A DNA stretch of 64,000 nucleotides. Origin: an uncultured Duncaniella sp. (GTDB lineage: Bacteria > Bacteroidota > Bacteroidia > Bacteroidales > Muribaculaceae). The notes under the pieces are model-generated. The model ran no database searches. It was not told where the DNA came from and was given only the letters and a program-made list of their open reading frames with translations. The stretch spans positions 310,001 to 374,000 of the forward strand of contig CAJTMH010000002.1 of assembly GCA_910577255.1 (NCBI GenBank), given 5' to 3'. This document shows positions 45,057-53,932 of the stretch, piece by piece (position 1 is the first letter of the stretch; each line of letters starts with the position of its first letter). Position numbers and translations under genes: made by a program.

Positions 45057-45806
45057 TCAAAGGATAGCCGACACCTCTTTAAAGGCATAAGTGGCTGACT
45101 CGCCACCGGGGGTGACAAGGGTGAGGTGACCTGTCAGGGCCACGTCGGCGATACGAGCCATGATGTCACGGCCAGTCAGCGCATCATGGTAGGGATGGAA
45201 CCCGTCACGACGCCATAACATGGAGAGATAAGACGCATGGAGGGCCTCTGCCCCACCCTGCGACAGGGTCGCCTTATCAATTTCAGAAAGTATCTCGGCC
45301 GCGAACTCCCTCACAAGCATACCGACATCGTAACGGCACCCGGTGAACTGGGTCATGGACACCGGATTGGGCGCATCTGAAAGGAATCGGCTCTGATTGA
45401 CGTTTATACCTATGCCCGCCACCGAATAGTCGATGCGGCGTCCCACGATGGCATGCTCGATGAGTATGCCACATATTTTACCGTCGCCGACATAGATGTC
45501 ATTAGGCCATTTGACAGCTACTTCCGGCACAGCAGGAAGATAGCGGCGGAGCACTCTGACGATGCCCACAGAGACTGCCTCGGAGATGATGAACTGAGCC
45601 GCCGGCTCCACACCCTCAGGGCGCAGCAGTATGGACATGGTGATATTCTCGCCTGGAGCCGACTCCCAGGAGTTGCCCCTCTGTCCGCGGCCTGCAGTCT
45701 GGGCATAGGCTGTCACCACAGTGCCATGGCCACATCCCGACGCGATGGCCGACAGATGACTATTGGTGGAGAGGGCCTCGTCAAGTCTGATTATCTCCAT
45801 CGACAT
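45057..45806 (-). CDS. birA: Biotin--[acetyl-CoA-carboxylase] ligase
   Basis: A 249-residue enzyme that joins biotin to carrier proteins of biotin-dependent carboxylases via biotinyl-AMP. The biotin-binding core is clear: STNSHL, the GRGQRGNSWES glycine-rich loop, VAVKWPNDIYVGDGKICGILIE and GIGINVNQ. There is no N-terminal helix-turn-helix, so this is the short class without repressor function. Its ATG overlaps the tsaE stop by one base (TGATG), so the two are translationally coupled. Confidence 0.95.
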   Translation of the reverse strand: MSMEIIRLDEALSTNSHLSAIASGCGHGTVVTAYAQTAGRGQRGNSWESAPGENITMSILLRPEGVEPAAQFIISEAVSVGIVRVLRRYLPAVPEVAVKWPNDIYVGDGKICGILIEHAIVGRRIDYSVAGIGINVNQSRFLSDAPNPVSMTQFTGCRYDVGMLVREFAAEILSEIDKATLSQGGAEALHASYLSMLWRRDGFHPYHDALTGRDIMARIADVALTGHLTLVTPGGESATYAFKEVSAIL

Positions 45807-46228
45807 CAGCCTACTGTGAGACGACGAGCACCGTCGGGGAGCACATCAATCTTGACGCGCACTGTATCATCGGGAAGGATATCATCAATGCGGTCAGGCC
45901 ACTCGATGAGGCAAAGCGCACCGGAATCGAGATAGTCCTCCACACCGATATCAAAAGCCTGTTCGAGTGACTCGATACGGTAGAGGTCGAAATGATAGAT
46001 TAGCTCTGCGGTAGTATCGGAACGGTACTCGTTGATAATCGAGAAGGTCGGTGAACCTGTGGGGTCCTCCTCTACTCCGAGTGCACGGCAGAGGGCATTG
46101 ATGAATGTGGTTTTGCCTGCCCCCATCTCACCTTCGAAGGTGTAGACGGTCTCGTCGCCCATAAGTTCAAGGAATTGGCGGGCGGCTGCATCCAGGTCGG
46201 CAGTGGTAGGGATGAGTATCTCTTTCAT
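45806..46228 (-). CDS. tsaE: tRNA threonylcarbamoyladenosine biosynthesis ATPase TsaE
   Basis: A 140-residue P-loop ATPase of the TsaB-TsaD-TsaE complex that makes the t6A37 modification of tRNAs reading ANN codons. Walker A is GEMGAGKTT at residues 33-41, followed by SPTFSIINEY and YHFDLYRIES, and LIEWPDRI, all typical. It lies 9 bases after porX and is coupled to birA. The porX-tsaE pairing is one I recall as common in Bacteroidota, without a known functional link. Confidence 0.95.
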   Translation of the reverse strand: MKEILIPTTADLDAAARQFLELMGDETVYTFEGEMGAGKTTFINALCRALGVEEDPTGSPTFSIINEYRSDTTAELIYHFDLYRIESLEQAFDIGVEDYLDSGALCLIEWPDRIDDILPDDTVRVKIDVLPDGARRLTVG

Positions 46229-46237
46229 AATCGGAAT

Positions 46238-47779
46238 TTATTTGGCTGTGAGCGTTATGATGGGCACAAGCATCTCCTCAAGCGAGATGCCTCCATGCTG
46301 GAAAGTGCCGTCATAGTACTGCACATAATAATTATAATTGTTGGGATATGCGAAAAAGTCGCGGTCAGTGGCAAATATATAGGTGGAGGAGACGTTAGGC
46401 GAGGGCAATCCGAAACGCCCCGGCTGCTTTATCTCGTAGACCTGTTTGGGATTATAGGCAAGATTTTTGCCTATCTTGTAACGGAGATTGGTGTTGGTGT
46501 TCTTGTCTCCCACCACTTTTACCGGGTTGTCGACACGGACGGTACCGTGGTCGGTGGTGAGGATAATCTTGTAACCTTTCTCTGCTATGCGCCTGAAGAT
46601 GTCGAGCGCCGAAGAGTGGCGGAACCACGACTCGGAGAGTGAACGGTAAGCAGCATTTGACGATGCGAGCTCACGTATCATCTTCGACTCGGTGCGGGCA
46701 TGCGACAGCATGTCGATGAAATTGAATACTATGACATTGAGGTCGTTGGATAGGAGGTTGGAAAATTCGCGCAGCAATTTGTCGCCGGCCACGGAGTCAT
46801 TGATCTTATTATAAGAGAATTTGCATTTACGCCTGAAACGGTCAAACTGAGTGGCAATCAGCGGGGACTCATTGAGGTTTTTCCCTTCGGGGGAATCCTC
46901 GTCGACCCAGAGGTCGGGAAACATCCTGGCTATCTCAAGCGGCATAAGACCCGAGAAGATGGCATTGCGGGCATACTGGGTAGCGGTGGGGAGGATGGAG
47001 CAGTAAAGTTCCTCCCGGAATGTGAAGGAATCAGCCAGAAGAGGCTTTATCGCCGCCCACTGGTCAAGACGGAAATTATCTATCAGAATGAAAAACACCT
47101 TTTCACCGGCATCGAGCATCGGGAAGAGACGCGACTTGAATATGTCGGGCGACATGAGTGGACGGTCGGCCGATGGACCGGTCACCCAACCCTCATAACG
47201 CTTCTTGACAAATTTGGCAAAAGTGGAGTTGGCCTCGTTCTTCTGCATGGCCAGGAGCTCGTCCATGCTTGTGCCGGCTTCGGAAAGCTGCATCTCCCAG
47301 TGTACGAGCAGACGATATAGCTCCATCCAGTCATCCATGCTCGAGGCATCGTTGATGAGAGTGGAGATGCGTGAGAACTCCTGACGGTAGTCGCTGCTGG
47401 CCTGCGACGAGACAAGCTGCTCGGAGTGGAGGTTTTTCTTTATCGAGAGAAGAATCTGGTTGGGGTTGACCGGCTTTATCAGATAGTCGGCAATCTTGTT
47501 CCCGACAGCCTGGTCCATAATGTTCTCCTCTTCACTTTTTGTAATCATGATGACCGGGATATGGGGCACCACGAGCTTGATGCGCTGCAACGTCTCCAGA
47601 CCGGTGAGTCCGGGCATGTTCTCGTCAAGGATTATCAGGTCGAAGTTCTCCTCGTCGACCAAAGCCAGGGCATCGGCACCGCTGCATGCGGTGACCACAT
47701 CGTAGCCTTTGCCTTTGAGGAAAAGTATATGGGGTTTCAGGAGGTCGATTTCATCATCGGCCCAAAGTATCTTTGCCAT
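46238..47779 (-). CDS. porX: PorX: response regulator with PglZ-type phosphodiesterase domain
   Basis: A 513-residue two-part regulator of type IX secretion. The receiver domain (1-120) has the acidic pair D8/D9, phospho-acceptor D52 in LIILDEN, T80 and K102. A helical linker (about 125-200) leads to a PglZ domain of the alkaline phosphatase superfamily. Its metal and catalytic residues are all kept: FFILIDNFRLDQW, ILPTATQYARN with the active-site Thr, NFIDMLSHAR, TTDHGTVRV and the final FQHGGISLEE. PorX homologues hydrolyse oligonucleotide signals and act with the PorY kinase and the sigma factor SigP. Neither partner is seen here. porW lies 28 bases upstream in the same transcript. Confidence 0.93.
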   Translation of the reverse strand: MAKILWADDEIDLLKPHILFLKGKGYDVVTACSGADALALVDEENFDLIILDENMPGLTGLETLQRIKLVVPHIPVIMITKSEEENIMDQAVGNKIADYLIKPVNPNQILLSIKKNLHSEQLVSSQASSDYRQEFSRISTLINDASSMDDWMELYRLLVHWEMQLSEAGTSMDELLAMQKNEANSTFAKFVKKRYEGWVTGPSADRPLMSPDIFKSRLFPMLDAGEKVFFILIDNFRLDQWAAIKPLLADSFTFREELYCSILPTATQYARNAIFSGLMPLEIARMFPDLWVDEDSPEGKNLNESPLIATQFDRFRRKCKFSYNKINDSVAGDKLLREFSNLLSNDLNVIVFNFIDMLSHARTESKMIRELASSNAAYRSLSESWFRHSSALDIFRRIAEKGYKIILTTDHGTVRVDNPVKVVGDKNTNTNLRYKIGKNLAYNPKQVYEIKQPGRFGLPSPNVSSTYIFATDRDFFAYPNNYNYYVQYYDGTFQHGGISLEEMLVPIITLTAK

Positions 47780-47807
47780 GGAGGATATCGAGGGTTTGTT
47801 TGGTTAT

Positions 47808-50800
47808 CTATTCTTCATCATCACCTTCGCTGCCTATCGGGTAGTCAGGCAAGGAGGGAGTGACAGGTGCAACAGGGACTGCCGGGGTCTCAGGCACAAC
47901 CGGGGTTGCGGGAGTGACAGGCGGTGCGACCGGTGTGACAGGTTCGGGCTCGATGGTCACAGGCTTCGCCTCCGGAGGAGCAGTCATGGGTGTCTCCACC
48001 TGCGGAACATCGGGCATAGGCGTGATGGAATCGGTCGCTGCAGGAGCCATTGGTATTTCAACCTCCGGCTCAACCACGGCACCATCATCAGCCGCCCCGC
48101 CGAGAGGAGCTTCATCGGAAGGATACATCTCCTCGGCAGAGGGGTATTCGTCAGGAGGCAGTACCGCCTCATGGGTCTCACGGATGGTCTCCTCACCTAT
48201 GAAACGGAAATAGTCGTCAAACGAGCCGCCACCCTGAAGGAGCTTGTCGAAATTAGACTTGCTTATCATCACCGGGCGCACCTGGGCCGGAAGCGAGAAC
48301 GAGGCATCCTGCGCGAGGAGCGAGCGATAATGATTGAGCTCGGCCTCATTGGCGAATCCTTTCACGAGCAACAGGCCGAGACGTCCGAAGTTCATCATCT
48401 CAAGGTCGAAATCGCGCACCACGTATGTCGAGAAGTTGTGGCGGGCCACCTCAAAAAGAAGCTGGTTGGGTGCTATCTCGTCAGTGGCGAAGAGCAACAC
48501 CAGATAGTGAGGCTCGTCGGGGGCAACGGTGAACTCGATCTCCTCCATCTCACCGGCCAAAGCCGTGGAATCGTTGGTGAGGCGTATGTCCCACATCATA
48601 CTGCGGGTATTTGACCCTCCGCTATGCAGCTTACGTCCCTGGGCCATACCTTTGAGGTAGGCTGAGGCAAGCGGGGTGATGTCGGTATCGGGATAACGTT
48701 CCAGGAGTTCTTTGAGCGTGGCGTTGAACTCGTCGGGCTTCTCTTCGGTCACGTAAGCCAGCGCATGGAGGAACATGAATTTCGGCATCAGCGGAGAGAG
48801 AGGGTAGTCGGCCGACATGCGGGAATACGCATCATGCACGGCAGAATTCCTGTCGTTGAGGTAGGCGTCATAGGCCTGCTCATACAATGCCTCCTGTCGC
48901 TGCTCCATAGCCCGCAGGTTCTCTATGTAGGCCGGGTCGCGCATGGCTTTGGCATATTTTGAATCGGGGAATTCAGCCAGAATCAGGCTACGATACTTCT
49001 CAGCAAGTTCCGGGCGGCCGCGACGCATATTCATGAGATACTCGTTATAATATATGTCGAGACGGTACACATTGTCGGGGTAGCGCGACATGAGTCGCTC
49101 CCACTCTCCGTCGGCGGCGTCAAAATCATCAAGTTTATCCTTGAGTATCAGGCCGGTGTTGTAGAGTCCGTCCTGAATCACCTCATTCGCGGTGTTGCGT
49201 TCAATGTCAGTCTTCGGTATCTGTTTTAGATAGTACTCCGGATAATGCGGATCATTCTCGCGCTCCCGGGCTTCCTTGTCCTCCTTCTCATCAGGCGTCA
49301 GTGCCTCGGAGTCATCCTCCGGAGCCTCGGCCTCATCCTCGCTATCCTCACCGAAATCGGCCACATTGAAGGAAGCCTTGTTGCGTCTGCGCCAGTCATC
49401 CTCCAGCTTTCGTGAACCCCACCTTTTCTGGAAATCGGTGCGGCCGGCATTTCGGGTGGCCGTGTTGTAGAAATACCATGACTTATCGGTGTTGAGGGTG
49501 AACTGATTAGGCGTGGAGGCATTGTCGGTCTTGAGATTGCTGCCCAGAGCTTCCTGCTGCGCAAGATACTCCTCACGCCGGGCGGCCTCCGCCTCCTCTT
49601 TCTCCTTTTTCTTAAGTTCCGCGATGATTTTCTCCACAACTGCCAACTGCTGCTCCTCGGGCATGGCCGATAGGCGCAGCAACGAGTCATTCAGAGTGAC
49701 GTTCTGGGAATATACGGCAAGCTCGTCGAGCACATCGGAGCGTCGTTTGAGCCTCGGATAGTCAGGATAAGTGTCAGGGAGGAGCGGGACAGCTTCGGCA
49801 TAACATGGCTGCGCCAGGTCGTAGCGATGGCGTTCGAAATAGAGCCCACCGAGGGTTATCTGCGATATGGCTTTCTCGATTCCGTTGCGCACGGAGTTCT
49901 TGGCGGCGAGCTCGTAATTGGCTATGGCGTTGAGGGTGTCGCGGCGCGAAAGGTAGAGGTTACCTATGGCATAATATATCTGGTCAAGATACTCCTTGTT
50001 GCGGTCATAACGCGTCATTCGCTTCAATGCCTTCACTTCGGGCTCGATGTTAGCACCGCTATAGACCTCGCTCTGCTTGATACGCGCATTGAACTTGGTG
50101 CGGTAATTGGCCGACGACGAACTGCCGGCTTTCTTATAAGCCTTATAGGCTGCCTCCTTGTCGCCAACCGCCGTATAAAGCTGTCCGAGGAGAAAATTAA
50201 GACGCGTCTTTTGCGATCCTGACGAATACTTAAGAGCCTCCGTCAGCATCGGGATAGCCTTGTTATCGTCATGCGAACGCACATAATAATCCGCATAAGT
50301 GAAATAATATAGCCCACGCAATGTGCGCGAGTCAAGCGACTCCTCCTTTATGCGCGTCAATATGTTCTCCGCCTCAAAGAGCCAGTCGAGCGCACAGTAA
50401 CAGCGTGCCTGCCATAGTTTTGCCTCAGTGACCGTGGCCGGAAGCCAGGAGAAATGTTTGGCCACGTAATAGAATGTCGAGGCAGCCCCGAGAAAATCAC
50501 CGTTGAAGTACTGGCTGCGCCCCATCATCATCCAGGCATTATGCAGAAACGGATTATATTCATCACGCTTAAGCCACTTTTTATATTCCGGATCATTGCT
50601 GTGGCCCGGTTTACGGCGCGGACGTTTCTTGATGCTGTGGAGCTGTATGGCCTTCTGGGCTTTCTCTATCGAGCGCGTGAACGACCCTGACGGCTGCGGT
50701 GCCTTCGGGTCGGAATAAGCCTCGGCGGGGTGCATGAGAACCTGCCCGGAATAGTCATCCTCATAGCCCGACTCCATTTCCTTAAGGGTCTCCTTAAAAT

Positions 50801-50981
50801 GCTGGTCACCATTAAAATACACGTTGTAGCGCGTGATAAAAGCCTGATAATTTCGGGTAGCGGCCGTGTTTTTCTTAGGTGAACACGCAGTCAAGGCCGC
50901 AGCTAAAGCCACGACCGCCACAAACATGAGTCTCCCTACGCAGGAGAAATCAGAGAAAAAACCTCTGCGTGTCATCATCAT
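47808..50981 (-). CDS. porW: PorW/SprE: TPR lipoprotein of the type IX secretion system
   Basis: About 1057 residues from the ATG at 50981; a frame from 51035 would add 18 residues before the signal. The signal (RGFFSDFSCVGRLMFVAVVA, ending ALTAC) gives a lipoprotein without an acidic export tail, so it should face the periplasm. N-terminal signature RNYQAFITRYNVYFNGDQHFKE and the following tetratricopeptide repeats (to about 440, then about 640-790) are those of PorW/SprE, which connects the inner-membrane motor to the outer-membrane translocon in type IX secretion and gliding. A coiled, acidic stretch sits at about 455-600. The last 110 residues are a Pro/Val/Thr-rich tail. porX follows 28 bases downstream. 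Confidence 0.88.
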   Translation of the reverse strand: MMMTRRGFFSDFSCVGRLMFVAVVALAAALTACSPKKNTAATRNYQAFITRYNVYFNGDQHFKETLKEMESGYEDDYSGQVLMHPAEAYSDPKAPQPSGSFTRSIEKAQKAIQLHSIKKRPRRKPGHSNDPEYKKWLKRDEYNPFLHNAWMMMGRSQYFNGDFLGAASTFYYVAKHFSWLPATVTEAKLWQARCYCALDWLFEAENILTRIKEESLDSRTLRGLYYFTYADYYVRSHDDNKAIPMLTEALKYSSGSQKTRLNFLLGQLYTAVGDKEAAYKAYKKAGSSSSANYRTKFNARIKQSEVYSGANIEPEVKALKRMTRYDRNKEYLDQIYYAIGNLYLSRRDTLNAIANYELAAKNSVRNGIEKAISQITLGGLYFERHRYDLAQPCYAEAVPLLPDTYPDYPRLKRRSDVLDELAVYSQNVTLNDSLLRLSAMPEEQQLAVVEKIIAELKKKEKEEAEAARREEYLAQQEALGSNLKTDNASTPNQFTLNTDKSWYFYNTATRNAGRTDFQKRWGSRKLEDDWRRRNKASFNVADFGEDSEDEAEAPEDDSEALTPDEKEDKEARERENDPHYPEYYLKQIPKTDIERNTANEVIQDGLYNTGLILKDKLDDFDAADGEWERLMSRYPDNVYRLDIYYNEYLMNMRRGRPELAEKYRSLILAEFPDSKYAKAMRDPAYIENLRAMEQRQEALYEQAYDAYLNDRNSAVHDAYSRMSADYPLSPLMPKFMFLHALAYVTEEKPDEFNATLKELLERYPDTDITPLASAYLKGMAQGRKLHSGGSNTRSMMWDIRLTNDSTALAGEMEEIEFTVAPDEPHYLVLLFATDEIAPNQLLFEVARHNFSTYVVRDFDLEMMNFGRLGLLLVKGFANEAELNHYRSLLAQDASFSLPAQVRPVMISKSNFDKLLQGGGSFDDYFRFIGEETIRETHEAVLPPDEYPSAEEMYPSDEAPLGGAADDGAVVEPEVEIPMAPAATDSITPMPDVPQVETPMTAPPEAKPVTIEPEPVTPVAPPVTPATPVVPETPAVPVAPVTPSLPDYPIGSEGDDEE

Positions 50982-51094
50982 ATATAACGCTGATATGCCA
51001 TGATTATTGCCACCCGGATAGGCATAAATCATCACCGACCCATCACCTTAGGCAAGGATTGCGGCAAGCGGTTAAAAAAATTTCGGAAGGGGAT

Positions 51095-51363
51095 ATAAAA
51101 AAAATTGTCCGCTGCTCCTTACCACAAGGAGCAACAGGACTAAAGCCAAAAAAGGCGTTTGTGATTCGATAGTTACTGAAAACTATTCATTTCCAATAAT
51201 GTAGTGATTATATCATACTTACACTACACCATCGTATCACATCGTGCAAATCATCATCGCGACGTCTTACAGGATGTCGTTGCCTTTTATTCCTTAGTCC
51301 AAAAAAGAATTAATGCGTAAAATTTTATCAGTCCAAGGATTGCAACTACTGTGGTGTCTCTTT
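51095..51363 (-). ncRNA. Candidate small RNA or leader between promoter and porW
   Basis: A consensus minus-strand promoter (51370-51400) predicts a transcript starting near 51363. About 250 bases later a ten-pair hairpin (51112-51134) followed by eight T on the minus strand would end it near 51095. No open frame of note lies between. It may be an independent small RNA or an attenuated leader of porW, whose start at 50981 is a further 115 bases on. Confidence 0.35.
51112..51134 (-). terminator. Rho-independent terminator upstream of porW
   Basis: On the minus strand GTTGCTCCTT and AAGGAGCAGC pair over ten positions (one G-U) around GTGGT, followed after six bases by TTTTTTTTA. It stands 5' of porW, not after a recognised gene, and so implies an upstream short transcript or attenuation. 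Confidence 0.6.
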
Positions 51364-51369
51364 TCGGTA

Positions 51370-51400
51370 CAAAAGTACTAACTATTTACAAGTTTCCAAA
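51370..51400 (-). promoter_or_regulatory. Bacteroidetes promoter upstream of porW
   Basis: TTTG (51397-51400) and TACTTTTG (51370-51377) on the minus strand with an exact 19-base spacer, the best match to the -33/-7 consensus in this part of the window. Confidence 0.75.
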
Positions 51401-51557
51401 ATTTATTACAATCGCTTAAGATTTTTTAATATTTTGACGTGAACTTTTAAAAAAAATCATTTCAGCTAATGCATTGGCATCAATCTTAAAGTTCACAATG
51501 ATACGACACAGTTAGAATTTTGACATATTCTCTTACCATTATCTGTCTCTGACCCGA

Positions 51558-51591
51558 TTGTCATGAGGTTAGAAAAATTTTATTAACTTTG
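51558..51591 (+). promoter_or_regulatory. Promoter of the Big_2 protein gene
   Basis: TAACTTTG (51584-51591) matches the -7 box; a TTG at 51558-51560 lies 23 bases upstream. The leader to the ATG at 51704 is about 105 bases and AT-rich. Confidence 0.55.
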
Positions 51592-51703
51592 CCAAATCAA
51601 AGCGACCTAGCTTAGACCGATACACAGTTTCAACATTTCACACACAATACCTCATGTAATCATAATCATCACGAATAAAAAACAACTATAATTAATCCAA
51701 TTT

Positions 51704-52879
51704 ATGAAGAAATTCACTAACAAGAGACTTTTTCTATTGGTACAGCTTTGCCTGTTGACCATAGCTACAAACGCGCAATACCATCTCGAGTGGGACGAGC
51801 ATCAGTATTTAGGAATACCCGATCCACCCAACAATGGATATATAGCTCATGCAACCTGGAATGTCAACAATAACAACCTAACATTCCAAGAGGCAGATGA
51901 AGCAGGCGCTATAATCTACCCCAATCATTATTTTGAAGGAACTGCGATTGTGACTTGTAATTATCGATATGAGTACTATCGCAATGGGCGTCCTCAGACA
52001 GCAACCTCATCCGTGTCTTATTCAATTTCATTCAAGAGTGCAGAAGCGGTTCTTGATAAAACTGAATTATCAATGAGTATTGGACAATCCGAAACAATAA
52101 AAGGTTCATTCCCCGGCCTAAAAAGCATGCATGGAAGCCCGAAGATGACATGGGAGTCAAGTGACGACAACATAGTGACCGTCAGCGGTTCCGGCAGTAT
52201 CGCAAATCCAACGGGAAAAATAAAAGCCGTTGGTTCTGGAGAGGCATACGTAACATTGGACCCCATAATAGGCCCACCTGTCTCTTGTATAGTAAATGTA
52301 GAATACATATCACCACGAAAAGCTGAACTTACTCCTAATCCATTAAATGTAACTGTCAACAAGACAAAAAGTCTTAAGATTTCATTTTCCCCAGAGGGCG
52401 CATCAGCAAAAAACATCACATGGGAATCCTCTAATACCAATATCGCAACAGTTTCAACTTCTGGCTTAGTAAAAGGCATTGCTGAAGGCAGAGCAACAAT
52501 CACAGCCACTACTGACAATGGCGTCACAGCCACTGCTGAAGTTATAATACTTCCGCCCCCTACATCCGTCTCTCTACCATCGACCTTGACTATCCCCATA
52601 GGCTACTCCAAAACAATCGTTCCAACCGTATATCCGGCAGAATCCGAAACTACATTCAGATGGTCATCATCGGATACATCCGTCGCAACAGTATCATCCG
52701 GCACAATCAAAGGAAAGACGAAAGGTCATGCCACTATTACAGTCACCACAGAGAATGGCAAGACTGCAGAGTGTGAAGTCCGCATAGAACCAACACCCAC
52801 AGAATTAGACTATCGCAACGCATCAAATAGAAGCAGCGCAATTGAATCATTGGTAAAACGTTCATTAAAAAACAAATAA
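51704..52879 (+). CDS. Exported protein with three Big_2 (bacterial immunoglobulin-like) domains
   Basis: A 391-residue exported protein (signal MKKFTNKRLFLLVQLCLLTI, then ATNAQ). After a unique N-terminal part (about 25-110) come three Big_2 units at about 112-200, 205-285 and 288-365, each with the W-E/S-S-S-D/N-x-x-I/V-A-T-V and G-x-A-T/Y-I/V-T-V pattern. Such domains are found in adhesins and invasin-like surface proteins. Codon and base use are visibly more AT-rich than in the surrounding genes, pointing to recent acquisition. It has no lipid Cys and no sorting tail that I can see. The lipoprotein gene starts one base after its stop. Confidence 0.8.
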   Translation: MKKFTNKRLFLLVQLCLLTIATNAQYHLEWDEHQYLGIPDPPNNGYIAHATWNVNNNNLTFQEADEAGAIIYPNHYFEGTAIVTCNYRYEYYRNGRPQTATSSVSYSISFKSAEAVLDKTELSMSIGQSETIKGSFPGLKSMHGSPKMTWESSDDNIVTVSGSGSIANPTGKIKAVGSGEAYVTLDPIIGPPVSCIVNVEYISPRKAELTPNPLNVTVNKTKSLKISFSPEGASAKNITWESSNTNIATVSTSGLVKGIAEGRATITATTDNGVTATAEVIILPPPTSVSLPSTLTIPIGYSKTIVPTVYPAESETTFRWSSSDTSVATVSSGTIKGKTKGHATITVTTENGKTAECEVRIEPTPTELDYRNASNRSSAIESLVKRSLKNK

Positions 52880-52880
52880 T

Positions 52881-53660
52881 ATGAAAGTAAGTGTCAGAAA
52901 TATATATCGCATCTTAACATGCATCTCCGTTTGTTTCATCATATCGTCATGCAGCGACGATGAACCTGAATACAACCCATCAGATGACAAAGTAGTAAAC
53001 ACTATTTTAAGCAAAGCCTGCACAGAATGGAACAGCTCAAAAGAGCAAATCCAAAAGCACATGAAGGGATACAGCCTTGTAGATTCAGATGAAAACTTTT
53101 TACAGTATTCCGATAAAAATGGAGCAATTACCGTTTCGTATGATTTTATTAATGATAGTTTACGAGCCACCGCGGCGATCGTCCCCAAGTTATCCGACAG
53201 CGACATCACTCCATACTTAGATGATTACGTCGACTTTGCTGAGTTGTCCTCGAAAAAAATATATTACAACTCCCAGCAGAACACCATGTGCTTTTCATAC
53301 GAAACAGAGGTACAAGATGTGGAATATACAGTTATTGGATTTACTCCAATTATTTCAAATTTATATGCTTCGGTCCAACCCATAATTGTAACCACCATTG
53401 AAGCATCAGACATTTCACGCACTTCATGTCGAATATATGGTTCGGTATCAGGTATAGGGAAATCATGCACATGTGGCGTCAGATATTCTACTAACGCTGA
53501 TCTAAGCCCATATAGCACAAAAACCAGCACCTCCAGGGGTGATTTTTCATTAAGAGTATCAGGGCTAAGCAGAAACACCACATATTATTGCCAGTGTTAT
53601 GTTATATATGATGGGTGTACTTATTATGGAGAGATAATATCATTCACCACACTCCCTTAA
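52881..53660 (+). CDS. Surface lipoprotein with C-terminal fibronectin-III-like domain
   Basis: A 259-residue lipoprotein (signal RNIYRILTCISVCFIISSC) with SDDEPE after the Cys, a surface-export tail. Residues about 35-165 are a unique helical/beta region with no family I know (KACTEWNSSKEQIQKHMKGY). Residues about 170-259 look fibronectin-III-like (IEASDISRTSCRIYGSVSG, then TYYCQCYVIYDG). It starts one base after the Big_2 gene, so the two form a pair. Base use is AT-rich like its neighbour and unlike the flanking conserved genes. Partner function for the Big_2 protein at the surface is a guess. Confidence 0.7.
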   Translation: MKVSVRNIYRILTCISVCFIISSCSDDEPEYNPSDDKVVNTILSKACTEWNSSKEQIQKHMKGYSLVDSDENFLQYSDKNGAITVSYDFINDSLRATAAIVPKLSDSDITPYLDDYVDFAELSSKKIYYNSQQNTMCFSYETEVQDVEYTVIGFTPIISNLYASVQPIIVTTIEASDISRTSCRIYGSVSGIGKSCTCGVRYSTNADLSPYSTKTSTSRGDFSLRVSGLSRNTTYYCQCYVIYDGCTYYGEIISFTTLP

Positions 53661-53682
53661 ATAATCCGAGGCCATCGTTTTC

Positions 53683-53763
53683 ATCCCAAACGGCAGTCTT
53701 TATTAAGAGAAAAACTTTATATGGCAACATATATGATTCTCAATAAAGATTACTGTTTGGGAT
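53683..53763. repeat. 81-base imperfect hairpin (inverted repeat)
   Basis: ATCCCAAAC (53683-53691) and GTTTGGGAT (53755-53763) form the base, and TCTTTATT and AATAAAGA with flanking partial pairs carry the stem nearly to a small ATATG-GCAA-CATAT tip. Mismatches in the stem would be G-U pairs in a + strand RNA. It lies just after the AT-rich gene pair and lacks a T-run, so it is not a typical terminator; a small mobile-element relic or structured RNA is possible. Confidence 0.6.
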
Positions 53764-53876
53764 AATCACGTTTAATCCAATTAATACAAAAAGTCGGGAT
53801 TATTGATGAAGATATAGCAAATAGATTATTCTGTATTAGTAGAATCATCTTTCTGTTGAGCTGTTTTTAATAGAGA

Positions 53877-53911
53877 TTTGACACGAAATTCATTGGAATT
53901 TCGTATTTTTG
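53877..53911 (+). promoter_or_regulatory. Promoter with palindromic operator candidate in its spacer
   Basis: TTTG (53877-53880) and TATTTTTG (53904-53911) frame a 23-base spacer that contains the perfect palindrome CGAAATTC-ATTG-GAATTTCG (53884-53903). The ATG of the GlmU-like gene is 22 bases after the -7 box. A regulator bound at the palindrome would block the polymerase. Confidence 0.6.
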
Positions 53912-53932
53912 TAGCCAAAACTCTTACGAATT

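Noticed and set aside
46238..47779. A stand-alone PglZ phage-defence gene (BREX-type)
   Set aside because: The PglZ domain is fused to a receiver domain as in PorX, and no other BREX gene is near.
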